From NCBI GenBank assembly GCA_019056875.1, contig DXJA01000195.1:1-19365 (forward strand): a DNA stretch of 19,365 nucleotides, given 5' to 3'. Position numbers and translations under genes: made by a program. Below the pieces are notes generated by a model, which was not told the origin of the DNA, did not search any database, and saw nothing but the letters and a program-made list of their open reading frames with translations. The DNA comes from Candidatus Jordarchaeum madagascarense (GTDB taxonomy: Archaea > Asgardarchaeota > Jordiarchaeia > Jordiarchaeales > Jordiarchaeaceae). Shown in pieces: positions 1-7,124 of the stretch (the stretch's first letter is position 1; every line of letters starts with the position of its first letter).

Positions 1-77
1 CACCACACAAAGGGATGCTAAAAAACGCATCAAACCCAAAAAAACTTAACCCCAGAATCGAACGAAACTACATCGCC
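1..77. repeat. Left copy of a 77-bp perfect inverted repeat at the window ends
   Basis: Bases 1-77 are identical to the reverse complement of 19288-19364, and the match stops abruptly at 78 (A here, G in the other copy). In the right copy the same bases lie inside an open frame that ends in a stop codon, so the repeat is probably part of a gene present at least twice in the genome. It could be the end of a linear element, or a point where an assembly broke at a repeat. An exact length of 77 also fits the k-mer overlap left by some short-read assemblers. Confidence 0.95.
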
Positions 78-158
78 ATTCTGTTAATATCAAAAGGATT
101 ATTAAGTAATATTATAAAATCATTATTAAGAAAGCGATTAGGACGGAAATCTCTATGA
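3..158 (+). other. Possible 3' end of a gene entering from the left edge
   Basis: The frame used by the right-hand repeat copy is open here from base 3 to a TGA at 156-158. That TGA overlaps the ATG of the next gene as ATGA. The first 25 codons match the right-hand copy; after base 77 the predicted residues are hydrophobic and basic and the DNA becomes AT-rich with a TATA-like box. The extension past 77 may therefore be chance readthrough of promoter DNA. If it is coding, it would be translationally coupled to the gene at 155. I do not recognise the product. Confidence 0.25.
108..120 (+). promoter_or_regulatory. TATA-like promoter of the membrane protein gene
   Basis: An AT-rich box (ATTATAAAAT at 111-120), preceded by purine-rich bases, lies about 35 nt ahead of the ATG at 155. 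A transcript would start near 140 with a short leader. The AGGACGG at 140-146 could serve as a weak SD. Confidence 0.4.
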
Positions 159-2203
159 GAAAAAGCTTTTTCTTCCTCATTACACTCCTGATTTGCCTCC
201 TAATAGCTCCTACTGTCATAATGCTTCAGTCCTCTACATCAACCGCAAACGGAGCTCTTCAAAGCTTATCAATAAGTTCAAAGGACACTTATGGCCCTTT
301 AAATTTTCAAAATTGGATTTCTGTCAATCCTATTAATATTTCAATTCCCAGCGGGTGGTCAGTTACCTCTATTAGCATGAATTTCTCTAACATAAAAGCT
401 CCTAACACCACAATTACACAGGAAGATGACCCATTCAAGTTTTATGAATTGGATTACAGTTATTGGCGTGCGATGTCCTTTCAAATTCCAGAAAATCAAA
501 CGGCTTACTTATGGAATATTAGTTTATACCTCTTACAGTATGATTTAAATCTTCTTCTACCTACGCGTTTAGAAGTGTCACTCTATAACTCTACTTATAA
601 TGAAAGTTTTAATGCTCCAGTACCTAAGACTCTTCTTAATACCATGCAATTGAACATCACTGGTGCTCTAGCAATTGGTTGGAAAGAAATCACTTTAGAT
701 AGTCCTTGGATACTGGATCCGGAAGTTAATAAATGGGATTCGAGAGTTAACAATACATTCTTTATAGTTGTCAAAATTGATAATTTACTTCCAATTGGAC
801 ACCGGCTTTTTTGGTTCTTTGCTCCGGATGAAGGGACAGATATTACAGAGCGAGAATTTGAAGATCTTGGCTTTGCGTATAATTCTACAGATAGTGGAGC
901 TCCTGAAAACTGGAATCCTGAAGATTTCGAGGGAAGTGGAATTGACTATTGTCTCAGGGTAAGTGTGAGTGTGAATGATACGGCGGGTTATTACGAGAAA
1001 CCGTTTCCCACCGATGTTAACATGGAAGTAAACAGCGTTCCCGTAGTAAATGGTTCAGTGGGAGAAGGCTGGTGCAATCTAACAAGTAACTTGAATATTT
1101 CCGGAAATTCAGCTATTTTGAAAGTCAATACAAGTTGGGTACATACAGAAGGCATTAAATTCGACACAACCATATATTTTGAATATATTAATGTTCAACT
1201 AATAATGCTTCAAAGAAGCCTCACCCTGCTTACATCATATACTTTCATGAAAGAAAATCAGGATCAATTCTTTAGACTACTGGGTCTAATTGCGTTGGGA
1301 ACTGTTGTTGCAGGCGGGTATACTGGTAGGGCGGCCTATAAGAAGCGGAGAATTCCCTTAAACGCTATGAGGAACTTGGAAAACATCCTTATTGACCACA
1401 ATACCACCGGGGTTCTAATTTGGTCATTCGATTTTATCTCCATGCAGCAGGACATCGCCCTAGTTTCAGGATTCATGTCAGCAATAAAATCCTTCCTAGA
1501 GGAAATGAAGGTCGGAGGCTTAAAGAGACTCGGAACAGATTTTGGAACCTTCATCAGAGAGGAGAGCCAGCTACTCACAGCAACCTGTATTACCGGTGAT
1601 ATCGGTATTGATGAGGAACTATGGATTAGAAGCAAACTACACGAGTTTCTAATAAAAATCGAACAGGAACACTGGAAGCAATTAGAAGACTGGAAGGGTG
1701 ACGTGGGCCAGTTCAAGGAGACCTTCCCCGTTATTCTAGCCTCATTAATTAACCTTGAGAAGGTGCAGAAACTTCAGAGACAGAAGATAGACAAGTTAAC
1801 GAAGAATAAGGATAAACTGCAGAAAAATGTAAACAAGTACGGAGCAAAACTTGAAGAACTCAAGTCCAGATATGATTCGGGTGAACTCGACTTCAAGAAG
1901 TACATCTTTGAGAGGTATAAGACCGAAGCCAAATATGACAAGGTTCAGAAAGACTACCTCTACGCCAGCCTATTCCTATCAAGAGCACCCTCAATGGTTG
2001 AAGCGAAGCCAGTGAAACCAAAAGACTTGGAGAAGATGGAGAACATCCAAAACAGATTCCTTGAAATCAGAAGGGAAATCGAGGAGTTGCGAAAAAAAGA
2101 GTTGGAGGGCACCATAACATCCAATGACATAGAACGCAGGGAAAAACTTCAAGAAGAAATAATGACTCTCATGGAAAACCTGGATAAACTCCATAAAGGA
2201 TAA
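155..2203 (+). CDS. Membrane-anchored protein: secreted ectodomain, one TM helix, longin-like cytosolic domain, coiled coil
   Basis: A 682-residue protein. Residues 1-34 form a signal peptide (Arg/Lys start, long hydrophobic core). Residues 35 to about 365 form a beta-rich, Asn- and Ser-rich ectodomain with many Asn-X-Ser/Thr sites. Residues 372-392 form one transmembrane helix followed by the basic stop-transfer stretch KKRR. The cytosolic part begins near residue 405 with a strand (ILIDHNTTGVLIWSFDF), a helix (DIALVSGFMSAIKSF) and further strands; this order looks like the longin/roadblock-like domains common in Asgard archaea. From about 530 to the end it is charged and predicted coiled coil, with a SHOCT-like patch (SGELDFKKYIFERY). 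The topology suggests a sensor or an adaptor joining the cell surface to cytosolic partners, possibly small GTPases. That role is inference from fold resemblance only; the product is otherwise unknown. It is convergent with the crotonase gene. Confidence 0.8.
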   Translation: MRKSFFFLITLLICLLIAPTVIMLQSSTSTANGALQSLSISSKDTYGPLNFQNWISVNPINISIPSGWSVTSISMNFSNIKAPNTTITQEDDPFKFYELDYSYWRAMSFQIPENQTAYLWNISLYLLQYDLNLLLPTRLEVSLYNSTYNESFNAPVPKTLLNTMQLNITGALAIGWKEITLDSPWILDPEVNKWDSRVNNTFFIVVKIDNLLPIGHRLFWFFAPDEGTDITEREFEDLGFAYNSTDSGAPENWNPEDFEGSGIDYCLRVSVSVNDTAGYYEKPFPTDVNMEVNSVPVVNGSVGEGWCNLTSNLNISGNSAILKVNTSWVHTEGIKFDTTIYFEYINVQLIMLQRSLTLLTSYTFMKENQDQFFRLLGLIALGTVVAGGYTGRAAYKKRRIPLNAMRNLENILIDHNTTGVLIWSFDFISMQQDIALVSGFMSAIKSFLEEMKVGGLKRLGTDFGTFIREESQLLTATCITGDIGIDEELWIRSKLHEFLIKIEQEHWKQLEDWKGDVGQFKETFPVILASLINLEKVQKLQRQKIDKLTKNKDKLQKNVNKYGAKLEELKSRYDSGELDFKKYIFERYKTEAKYDKVQKDYLYASLFLSRAPSMVEAKPVKPKDLEKMENIQNRFLEIRREIEELRKKELEGTITSNDIERREKLQEEIMTLMENLDKLHKG

Positions 2204-2214
2204 TCCCAATCTCT

Positions 2215-2228
2215 ATTTCTTTTTTCTT
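2215..2228 (+). terminator. T-rich terminator after the membrane protein gene
   Basis: A pyrimidine and T-rich run (TTTCTTTTTTCTT) begins 12 nt after the stop codon, with no strong hairpin. This is the usual form of an intrinsic archaeal terminator. Confidence 0.5.
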
Positions 2229-2332
2229 AATTAAAATCAATATCACTAGAAGCATCACTAATCTTTAGAATTAGAAGGGAAGTGCGCTAAGCTTGATAAG
2301 AACTGCGTTGGATAGAGCATCAATCTTTCTAC

Positions 2333-3184
2333 TTACTCATGTTTGAGAACATCCTTTATTTTTTCACTTTCATTGGTGAACTTGGGCTTTCTTTTCTCAC
2401 TGAAAGCTTTGGGTCCCTCATAGAAATCATGATTCAGTAAGAGATTCCAGAATAGCATGCTCTCAACTCTTAGCCCCTCTTCCAGGGGGGTTCCGATTCC
2501 TCTTATCAAGGCTTCCTTGTCTGTTCTAATTGAACCCTGGGGGAAGGAACAGATTGTCTTGGCCATCTTTTTTGCTCGTTCCACAACCTTGTCTTTTGGA
2601 ACAATTTCGTTGACGAGACCAATTCTGTATGCTTCGTCAGCGTCAATTTCTTTTCCGAGAAGGATTAATTCCATTGCTCTTCCTAAACCCACCACTCTCC
2701 ACAGTCTTTGAGTTCCACCGTCTCCAAGTCCCACATTCCACCTTCTATTCAGGACCCCGAATTTTGCGTCTTCGGAGCAGATTCTTATGTCTGCCGCAAG
2801 GGCTACTTCGAGTCCTCCGGCGTAGCACATTCCGTTTATAGCTGCTATAATGGGTTTGAAAATTTGTATCCCTCTGGTTAATCCGCCGAAACCGGGTCCC
2901 TGATAGGCGTTTTTTCGGGCAAAGTTAACCTTCTGCTTTTCCATGAATGGGTGCCAGTTTTTAAGATCCGCCCCGGTGCAGAATGCCCTATTTCCCGCTC
3001 CGGTTATTATCGCCACGTAGGCCTCATCGTCCATCTCAAATTTTTTCCAAACATCCGCCAGCTCTAGATTCGTTTCTGGATCGATGCAATTCAGCACTTC
3101 AGGTCGGTTAATGGTAATAATAAGGAGTTTATCTTCTTTCTCACATATTACATTTTTATATTTTCCATAATCTACTTCCTTCAC
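2333..3184 (-). CDS. Enoyl-CoA hydratase/isomerase (crotonase) family protein
   Basis: A 283-residue crotonase-fold enzyme acting on acyl-CoA thioesters. The oxyanion-hole segment AFCTGAD is at 67-73 and the second CoA/oxyanion segment INGMCYAGGLEVALAADIRI at 116-135. Glu126 (in GGLEVAL) aligns with the first catalytic glutamate (Glu144 of rat crotonase). The position of the second, Glu164 in the rat QPEILLG motif, holds Asn146 (FGVLNRRWNVGLGDGGTQRL), and an Asp follows at 155 in GLGDGG. A simple hydratase normally needs both glutamates, so isomerase, thioesterase-like, lyase or other crotonase chemistry is possible. The start is GTG, with GGAG 13-10 nt upstream. It is divergent from the MFS gene. 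The two hydroxyacyl-CoA dehydrogenases 10 kb away suggest acyl-CoA degradation, but they are not in the same operon. Confidence 0.92.
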   Translation of the reverse strand: MKEVDYGKYKNVICEKEDKLLIITINRPEVLNCIDPETNLELADVWKKFEMDDEAYVAIITGAGNRAFCTGADLKNWHPFMEKQKVNFARKNAYQGPGFGGLTRGIQIFKPIIAAINGMCYAGGLEVALAADIRICSEDAKFGVLNRRWNVGLGDGGTQRLWRVVGLGRAMELILLGKEIDADEAYRIGLVNEIVPKDKVVERAKKMAKTICSFPQGSIRTDKEALIRGIGTPLEEGLRVESMLFWNLLLNHDFYEGPKAFSEKRKPKFTNESEKIKDVLKHE

Positions 3185-3239
3185 TACTTACATCTCCAAT
3201 CCCTAGTTATGTGTTTTTTAATCTGGAGATAACCAAGTA

Positions 3240-3253
3240 ATAAATATATATGA
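3240..3253 (-). promoter_or_regulatory. TATA-like promoter of the crotonase gene
   Basis: Read on the minus strand, the stretch TCATATATATTTA lies about 56-70 nt ahead of the GTG start at 3184. It predicts a leader of roughly 30 nt that includes the GGAG ribosome site. Confidence 0.4.
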
Positions 3254-3261
3254 TAAAAAAA

Positions 3262-3329
3262 TTTTCAGTTTTAGTAAATTTGCCTATAATTCAATAACTA
3301 ATAGAAAAATGTTTCATTATAACTGAAAA
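3262..3329. promoter_or_regulatory. 9-bp inverted repeat between divergent promoters (candidate operator)
   Basis: TTTTCAGTT at 3262-3270 is the exact reverse complement of AACTGAAAA at 3321-3329. One arm sits just upstream of the crotonase TATA-like box and the other abuts the MFS TATA-like box. A regulator binding both arms could control both genes, but the 203-bp region is very AT-rich, so chance is possible. Confidence 0.3.
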
Positions 3330-3330
3330 A

Positions 3331-3340
3331 GTTTTTAAAG
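3331..3340 (+). promoter_or_regulatory. TATA-like promoter of the MFS gene
   Basis: GTTTTTAAAG, preceded by an A-rich possible BRE, lies 48-57 nt ahead of the TTG start. It predicts a leader of about 20 nt that carries the SD-like GAGGGTGA at 3376-3383. Confidence 0.4.
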
Positions 3341-3387
3341 AATAGTATTGCCTTATCCTTAATCCATTTTTTAAAGAGGGTGACGCT

Positions 3388-4734
3388 TTGAGCAGCCAGA
3401 AACATACCCAAGTGTTTATTCTCATCTATCTTGCTGCGGCAATAGGTCCCTTTAGTGGAAACCTAATTCTACCCATGATTTCGGTTTTAAAGAATGATTT
3501 GCTCACCGATGTTACTCTCATTCTGCTCTCGTTTACCCTTTTCCAGATTCCTTTTGCTATAGGGCAGTTTTTTTCGGGCGGCTTATCGGATGTTTACGGT
3601 AGAAGAAAACTCATAATGGGCGGTTTTGTGGTTCTAGCGGTGGGTTTCGCGTTTACACCGTTTTCCACAAATATTTGGTTCTTCATATTCACCAGGATTT
3701 TTCAGGGGGTGGGATTTGCGCTAATTGGTCCAGTTATAATAGCGTTGATTGGAGATTTTACAGACAGATCAAATCGAAGTAGACACATGGGTTTCTATAG
3801 TTCAGCTACTAGGGCAGGTATAGCGCTGGGCCCCTTGGTTGGTGGATTACTGGCTAGCCAGTGGCGTCCCCTCTTTATGGCTATGGCAATTTTTTCTGTA
3901 TTATTACTTGTGTGTTCTTGGTTTTGTCTGAGGGGAATCGCAGTGGGGGAAGGCGGGAGCGCTGGTGAAGTAATGGAGAATTTGAGAGACACCTTAAAGT
4001 ATCGAGAAGTTTTGGTTCTAAGTGTTATTGGCTTCTTACTATTCTTCGCCTATATCGCAGTTATCTCTTTAAGCTCAGACGGGCTTTCAGTATTTCCCTA
4101 CTACTTAAATCCTGGCCAAATAGGATTAATTCTCTCAACAAGTGGTTTTGTGGGTGTTTTTTCATCCTCCGCAGCCGGATTCCTAACGGATAGATTTGGC
4201 AAGCTAAAGATTCCAGCCATTGGATTAGTAATCACCGTTGTTTCATTAATTGCCTTAGCCTTATCAACCACTTATTCTGCGCCAGCCTTTCCTTTCGGCT
4301 TTATACCAAATGTTTTAGAACAATTGGGTCAGGGTACATATATAACGGGTCAAGTTCTTGTGAATCTCTTAATCACCCAGACTCTGCTCGAACAGGTCTT
4401 TGGTGGGATTTTTCTAGACTTCTTGATTTATATGACTCTCATGGGAATTGGAATATCCTTTGCATGGCCCGCGATTCTAGCCCTCACACAAGAGGTTGTT
4501 CCGCAACAAAACAGAGGAGCATCAGCATCAATTTTCAGTGGAACAAGATTTCTGGGCTACGCGTTGGCACCCTTGGCTTTCACACCCTTGTACATTTCAA
4601 TAGGTCTAGACATAGTATTCATTATCGGAGCAGTGCTCACACCAATAACGATAGGACTGATATACTTGGTAACAAGGAAGAAAATTGAAAAACCAGAAAT
4701 ACGAAAAGAAAAAGAAATACCAAAATCAGATTAA
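3388..4734 (+). CDS. Major facilitator superfamily transporter, probable drug/metabolite exporter
   Basis: A 448-residue polytopic membrane protein with about 12 hydrophobic segments. The MFS motif A between helices 2 and 3 is clear (GGLSDVYGRRK, residues 64-74), and its half-repeat GFLTDRFGKLK marks the start of the second six-helix half. The pattern is closest to proton-coupled drug or metabolite efflux carriers of the DHA1 type; the substrate cannot be told from sequence. An unusually long stretch, about 45 residues running from STTYSAPAFPF to the next clear helix, lies between helices 8 and 9 and may form an extracytoplasmic loop or a re-entrant segment. The start is TTG, chosen because GAGGGTGA precedes it at good spacing. 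The C-terminus is highly charged. The divergent crotonase gene shares its control region, so export of a related acid or acyl product is conceivable but unproven. Confidence 0.9.
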   Translation: MSSQKHTQVFILIYLAAAIGPFSGNLILPMISVLKNDLLTDVTLILLSFTLFQIPFAIGQFFSGGLSDVYGRRKLIMGGFVVLAVGFAFTPFSTNIWFFIFTRIFQGVGFALIGPVIIALIGDFTDRSNRSRHMGFYSSATRAGIALGPLVGGLLASQWRPLFMAMAIFSVLLLVCSWFCLRGIAVGEGGSAGEVMENLRDTLKYREVLVLSVIGFLLFFAYIAVISLSSDGLSVFPYYLNPGQIGLILSTSGFVGVFSSSAAGFLTDRFGKLKIPAIGLVITVVSLIALALSTTYSAPAFPFGFIPNVLEQLGQGTYITGQVLVNLLITQTLLEQVFGGIFLDFLIYMTLMGIGISFAWPAILALTQEVVPQQNRGASASIFSGTRFLGYALAPLAFTPLYISIGLDIVFIIGAVLTPITIGLIYLVTRKKIEKPEIRKEKEIPKSD

Positions 4735-4764
4735 AATAAAAAAAGAACCGCGAAACTTCAACTC

Positions 4765-5046
4765 TTATTTATGTTTCTCTTTTTCCTTCTCCCAATTTTT
4801 CTTTTCCTTTTCAAATTCTTTTTTCAAATCTCGCTCTTTTTCCTTTTTACCAATTTTTTGTCTATTTTTATCCAATTGTTTTCCTAGATGTGAATAGTAC
4901 TTTCCCAGCAAATCCACTATCTGTTTTTCAGGCATATCCGTCATCGTTGAGACAACTTTGACCGATTTAAACTGCTTATACAACTTGTAAATCCTTTTAG
5001 CAAGGAGCTTCTCCTTAACCTCCACCTCTCTCATTTTAACCATCAC
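4765..5046 (-). CDS. Small basic protein with HTH-like N-terminus and helical, Lys/Glu-rich tail
   Basis: A 93-residue hypothetical protein. Residues about 18-50 (IYKLYKQFKSVKVVSTMTDM then PEKQIVDLLGKYY) have the helix spacing of a short helix-turn-helix. Residues about 55-93 are almost entirely Lys, Glu, Asp and Arg and should form a single charged helix or coiled coil. Two other Met codons (residues 2 and 5) could be the true start; no strong SD separates them. A TATA-like AAAATATTT on the minus strand lies near 5071-5080. It is convergent with the MFS gene, with only 30 nt between the stops. I do not recognise a family; DNA or RNA binding is a guess. A plus-strand frame over the same bases is equally low in complexity and lacks a promoter. 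Confidence 0.6.
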   Translation of the reverse strand: MMVKMREVEVKEKLLAKRIYKLYKQFKSVKVVSTMTDMPEKQIVDLLGKYYSHLGKQLDKNRQKIGKKEKERDLKKEFEKEKKNWEKEKEKHK

Positions 5047-5169
5047 TAAAAATTACTCAAACAATTGCCAAATATTTTAGTTCTAATTGTATTAAACAAT
5101 ATTTTGGTAATGCCCCATTACTGATTTCCAATAAGTGACTGTGGCGAGAGACTCTCATTTCCAGTTAAT

Positions 5170-6102
5170 TTAAACAGTCCACAATTCGGTGGAGAGATAC
5201 CTTTCACCAGTGTCTGGTAATACTACAACTATGTTTTGGTCTTTTTCAAATTGATCCGCTATATTTAGCGCAGCCCACATAGCGGCTCCAGAAGAGATGC
5301 CGACAAACATTCCTTCCAGTCTTGCCAGTTTCCGCGAGGTGTCCACCGCATCCTCAAAACTCACCCTCACCACTTCATCCACAACCTCCAAATTTAAAAC
5401 ATCTGGGACAAATCCCGCCCCTATACCTTGGATCTTGTGGGGGCCGGCTTTTCCTCCTGATAAAACAGGAGAATCCTCCGGTTCAACGGCAAACACCTTA
5501 ACCTGAGAACCAATTGCCTGTTTCAAAACTTCTCCTACACCCGTTATAGTTCCACCGGTACCCACTCCTGCAACAAAAGCATCCACTTTGCCCCCAGTGT
5601 CTTCAAGGATTTCTTGGGCAGTGGTGGTTCTGTGTATCTGAGGATTTGCAAGATTCTTAAATTGCTGGGGTATGAACACATTTCCCTCATTTTCCGCTAA
5701 TTCTTGTGCCTTTTGAATCGCTCCCTTCATTCCCTGAGCTGCAGGGGTAAGAACGATTTGACCACCATAAGCTTGTAGAATTGTTCTTCTTTCAATCGAC
5801 ATTGATTCAGGCATGGTTAGAACCAGTTTATATCCTCGAGCAGCGCACACCAGTGCGAGACCTATTCCCGTATTCCCCGATGTGGGTTCCACTATTATGG
5901 TTTCGGAATTGATTATTCCTGCCTCCTCAGCTGCCCTGATCATAGATAACGCTATTCGATCCTTCACACTACTACCCGGGTTGAAACACTCCAGTTTAGC
6001 CAGAATGTTTGGTTTAATATTCGAAACTAATCTTCTAATCTTTACAAGAGGAGTTCTTCCAATTGTTTCAGTAATGTCGTTAAAAACTCTTCCCATCTTC
6101 AT
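5170..6102 (-). CDS. cysK: Cysteine synthase (O-acetylserine sulfhydrylase), PLP-dependent
   Basis: A 310-residue cytosolic enzyme that replaces the acetyl group of O-acetylserine with sulfide to give cysteine. The PLP-binding Lys47 lies in NPGSSVKDRIA, close to the usual NPGGSVKDRI. The substrate loop TSGNTG is at 74-79, the phosphate-binding GTGGT at 181-185, and the C-terminal PDTGERYLST motif is present. The length is normal for CysK. The ATG overlaps the cysE stop codon by one base (TAATG), and an AGGAG ribosome site lies within the end of cysE, so the two are translated from one mRNA with coupling. Cystathionine beta-synthase-like activity cannot be excluded from sequence, but the cysE partner makes cysteine synthase the best reading. 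Confidence 0.96.
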   Translation of the reverse strand: MKMGRVFNDITETIGRTPLVKIRRLVSNIKPNILAKLECFNPGSSVKDRIALSMIRAAEEAGIINSETIIVEPTSGNTGIGLALVCAARGYKLVLTMPESMSIERRTILQAYGGQIVLTPAAQGMKGAIQKAQELAENEGNVFIPQQFKNLANPQIHRTTTAQEILEDTGGKVDAFVAGVGTGGTITGVGEVLKQAIGSQVKVFAVEPEDSPVLSGGKAGPHKIQGIGAGFVPDVLNLEVVDEVVRVSFEDAVDTSRKLARLEGMFVGISSGAAMWAALNIADQFEKDQNIVVVLPDTGERYLSTELWTV

Positions 6103-6902
6103 TATTCTCCTGTCCCATTATTTTTTTTGAGTTCCTGTACTTCCAGTTCTAGATCCTCGATTTTTCTTTGCATTGACTTTATCATCTCAATAATTGGATC
6201 TGGTAAATCGCCGTGGTACAGATCGATTTGCGGTATTTTCTTACCCTCTCGAGCCACTATTCTTCCCGGCACCCCAACCACCACCGAGTTTGGGGGAACA
6301 TCAATTGTAACCACAGAGTTCGCTCCCACCTTCACGTTATCCCCAATTTTTATTGGTCCTAGAAGCTTAGCCCCAGCACCTACCACCACATTCTTCCCTA
6401 GTGTAGGGTGCCTCTTTCCCGGAGAAAGACTGGTTCCCCCCAAAGTTACATCCTGATAAATAGTTACATTATCTCCGATTTCAGCGGTTTCCCCTATCAC
6501 GGTACCGGAACCGTGATCAATGAAAAAATCTTTCCCTATCTTGGCTCCGGGGTGTATCTCGATGCCCGTTATTTGCCTTGCTATGTGTGATATGTATCTG
6601 GGAACAAAGGGTAGACCTATTTCATAGAAGAAGTGGGCTACACGGTGCAGTAGAACTGCGTGTATTCCGGGATAAGCGGTCAGGACCTCGACTACACTTC
6701 TGGCTGCAGGGTCCTTTGTGAATGCCGCACGGATATCTGATCCAAAGGAGTCTAGTATGGATTTCAAATTCTCCCTGATCTTTTCTAGATCCTCGTCTTT
6801 CAGTTCAAAACTTAAACCTAGGAGGCATTTGGAACAGTATTCGCTCTTTTCTTTGGGAGACAGAATATCCCCACAGATTAAGCATTCGAGGTTTTTTTCC
6901 AT
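6102..6902 (-). CDS. cysE: Serine O-acetyltransferase with extra N-terminal zinc-ribbon-like motif
   Basis: A 266-residue enzyme that acetylates serine with acetyl-CoA, the first step of cysteine synthesis. Residues 64-74 (DPAARSVVEVL) are the typical serine acetyltransferase signature. Residues about 112-215 form the left-handed beta-helix of hexapeptide repeats (IGKDFFIDHG, IGDNVTIYQD, IGDNVKVGAN), with catalytic-type His130 in FIDHG and His165 in GKRHPT. Two features are unusual. The N-terminus carries C7-x2-C10 and C23-x2-C26, a zinc-ribbon-like knuckle pair. The C-terminus ends in a charged helix, about 236-260, likely coiled coil, where many CysE proteins have the tail that docks into CysK. 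First gene of the cysE-cysK operon, divergent from AOR. AAGGGAT lies just ahead of the ATG. Confidence 0.95.
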   Translation of the reverse strand: MEKNLECLICGDILSPKEKSEYCSKCLLGLSFELKDEDLEKIRENLKSILDSFGSDIRAAFTKDPAARSVVEVLTAYPGIHAVLLHRVAHFFYEIGLPFVPRYISHIARQITGIEIHPGAKIGKDFFIDHGSGTVIGETAEIGDNVTIYQDVTLGGTSLSPGKRHPTLGKNVVVGAGAKLLGPIKIGDNVKVGANSVVTIDVPPNSVVVGVPGRIVAREGKKIPQIDLYHGDLPDPIIEMIKSMQRKIEDLELEVQELKKNNGTGE

Positions 6903-6933
6903 AATGATCCCTTGGAAGTATGTACTATCATCG

Positions 6934-6946
6934 CTATATAAAATTA
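6934..6946 (-). promoter_or_regulatory. TATA-like promoter of cysE-cysK
   Basis: On the minus strand, AATTTTATATAGC lies about 32-45 nt ahead of the cysE ATG. A transcript would have a leader of only about 10-20 nt. Confidence 0.4.
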
Positions 6947-7058
6947 ACTATTGTAAACTTTTTTTAGGAATACACCATCGATAATCCCTAAAATTTTCAA
7001 ATATTTTTTCATTTTTAAGAATAAACTCCTAAACGATATGAAGGATTGTACATGACGA

Positions 7059-7070
7059 TTATTTATAAAT
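7059..7070 (+). promoter_or_regulatory. TATA-like promoter of the AOR gene
   Basis: TTATTTATAAAT lies 55-66 nt ahead of the AOR start. The leader would end in GGGAGGT at 7113-7119, the strongest plus-strand ribosome site in the window, five bases before the ATG, suggesting high expression. Confidence 0.5.
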
Positions 7071-7124
7071 TCAGATATACAATTAATTAATCACTGAATT
7101 TTAATAGTTTTAGGGAGGTTTTTT

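Noticed and set aside
1336..1716. Minus-strand frame of 126 codons inside the first gene
   Set aside because: Ser- and Pro-rich antisense of the longin-like domain coding region; a shadow.
4685..4897. Plus-strand frame overlapping the end of the MFS gene
   Set aside because: It is the Lys/Ser/Phe-rich mirror of the minus-strand charged tail and lacks a promoter or ribosome site.
6985..7116. Inverted repeat TCCCTAAAA / TTTTAGGGA between cysE and AOR, with TTTAGGA / TCCTAAA inside it
   Set aside because: The right arm is the AOR ribosome site itself and the left arm lies upstream of the AOR TATA-like box, so they would not share an mRNA. Short arms in AT-rich DNA are expected by chance.
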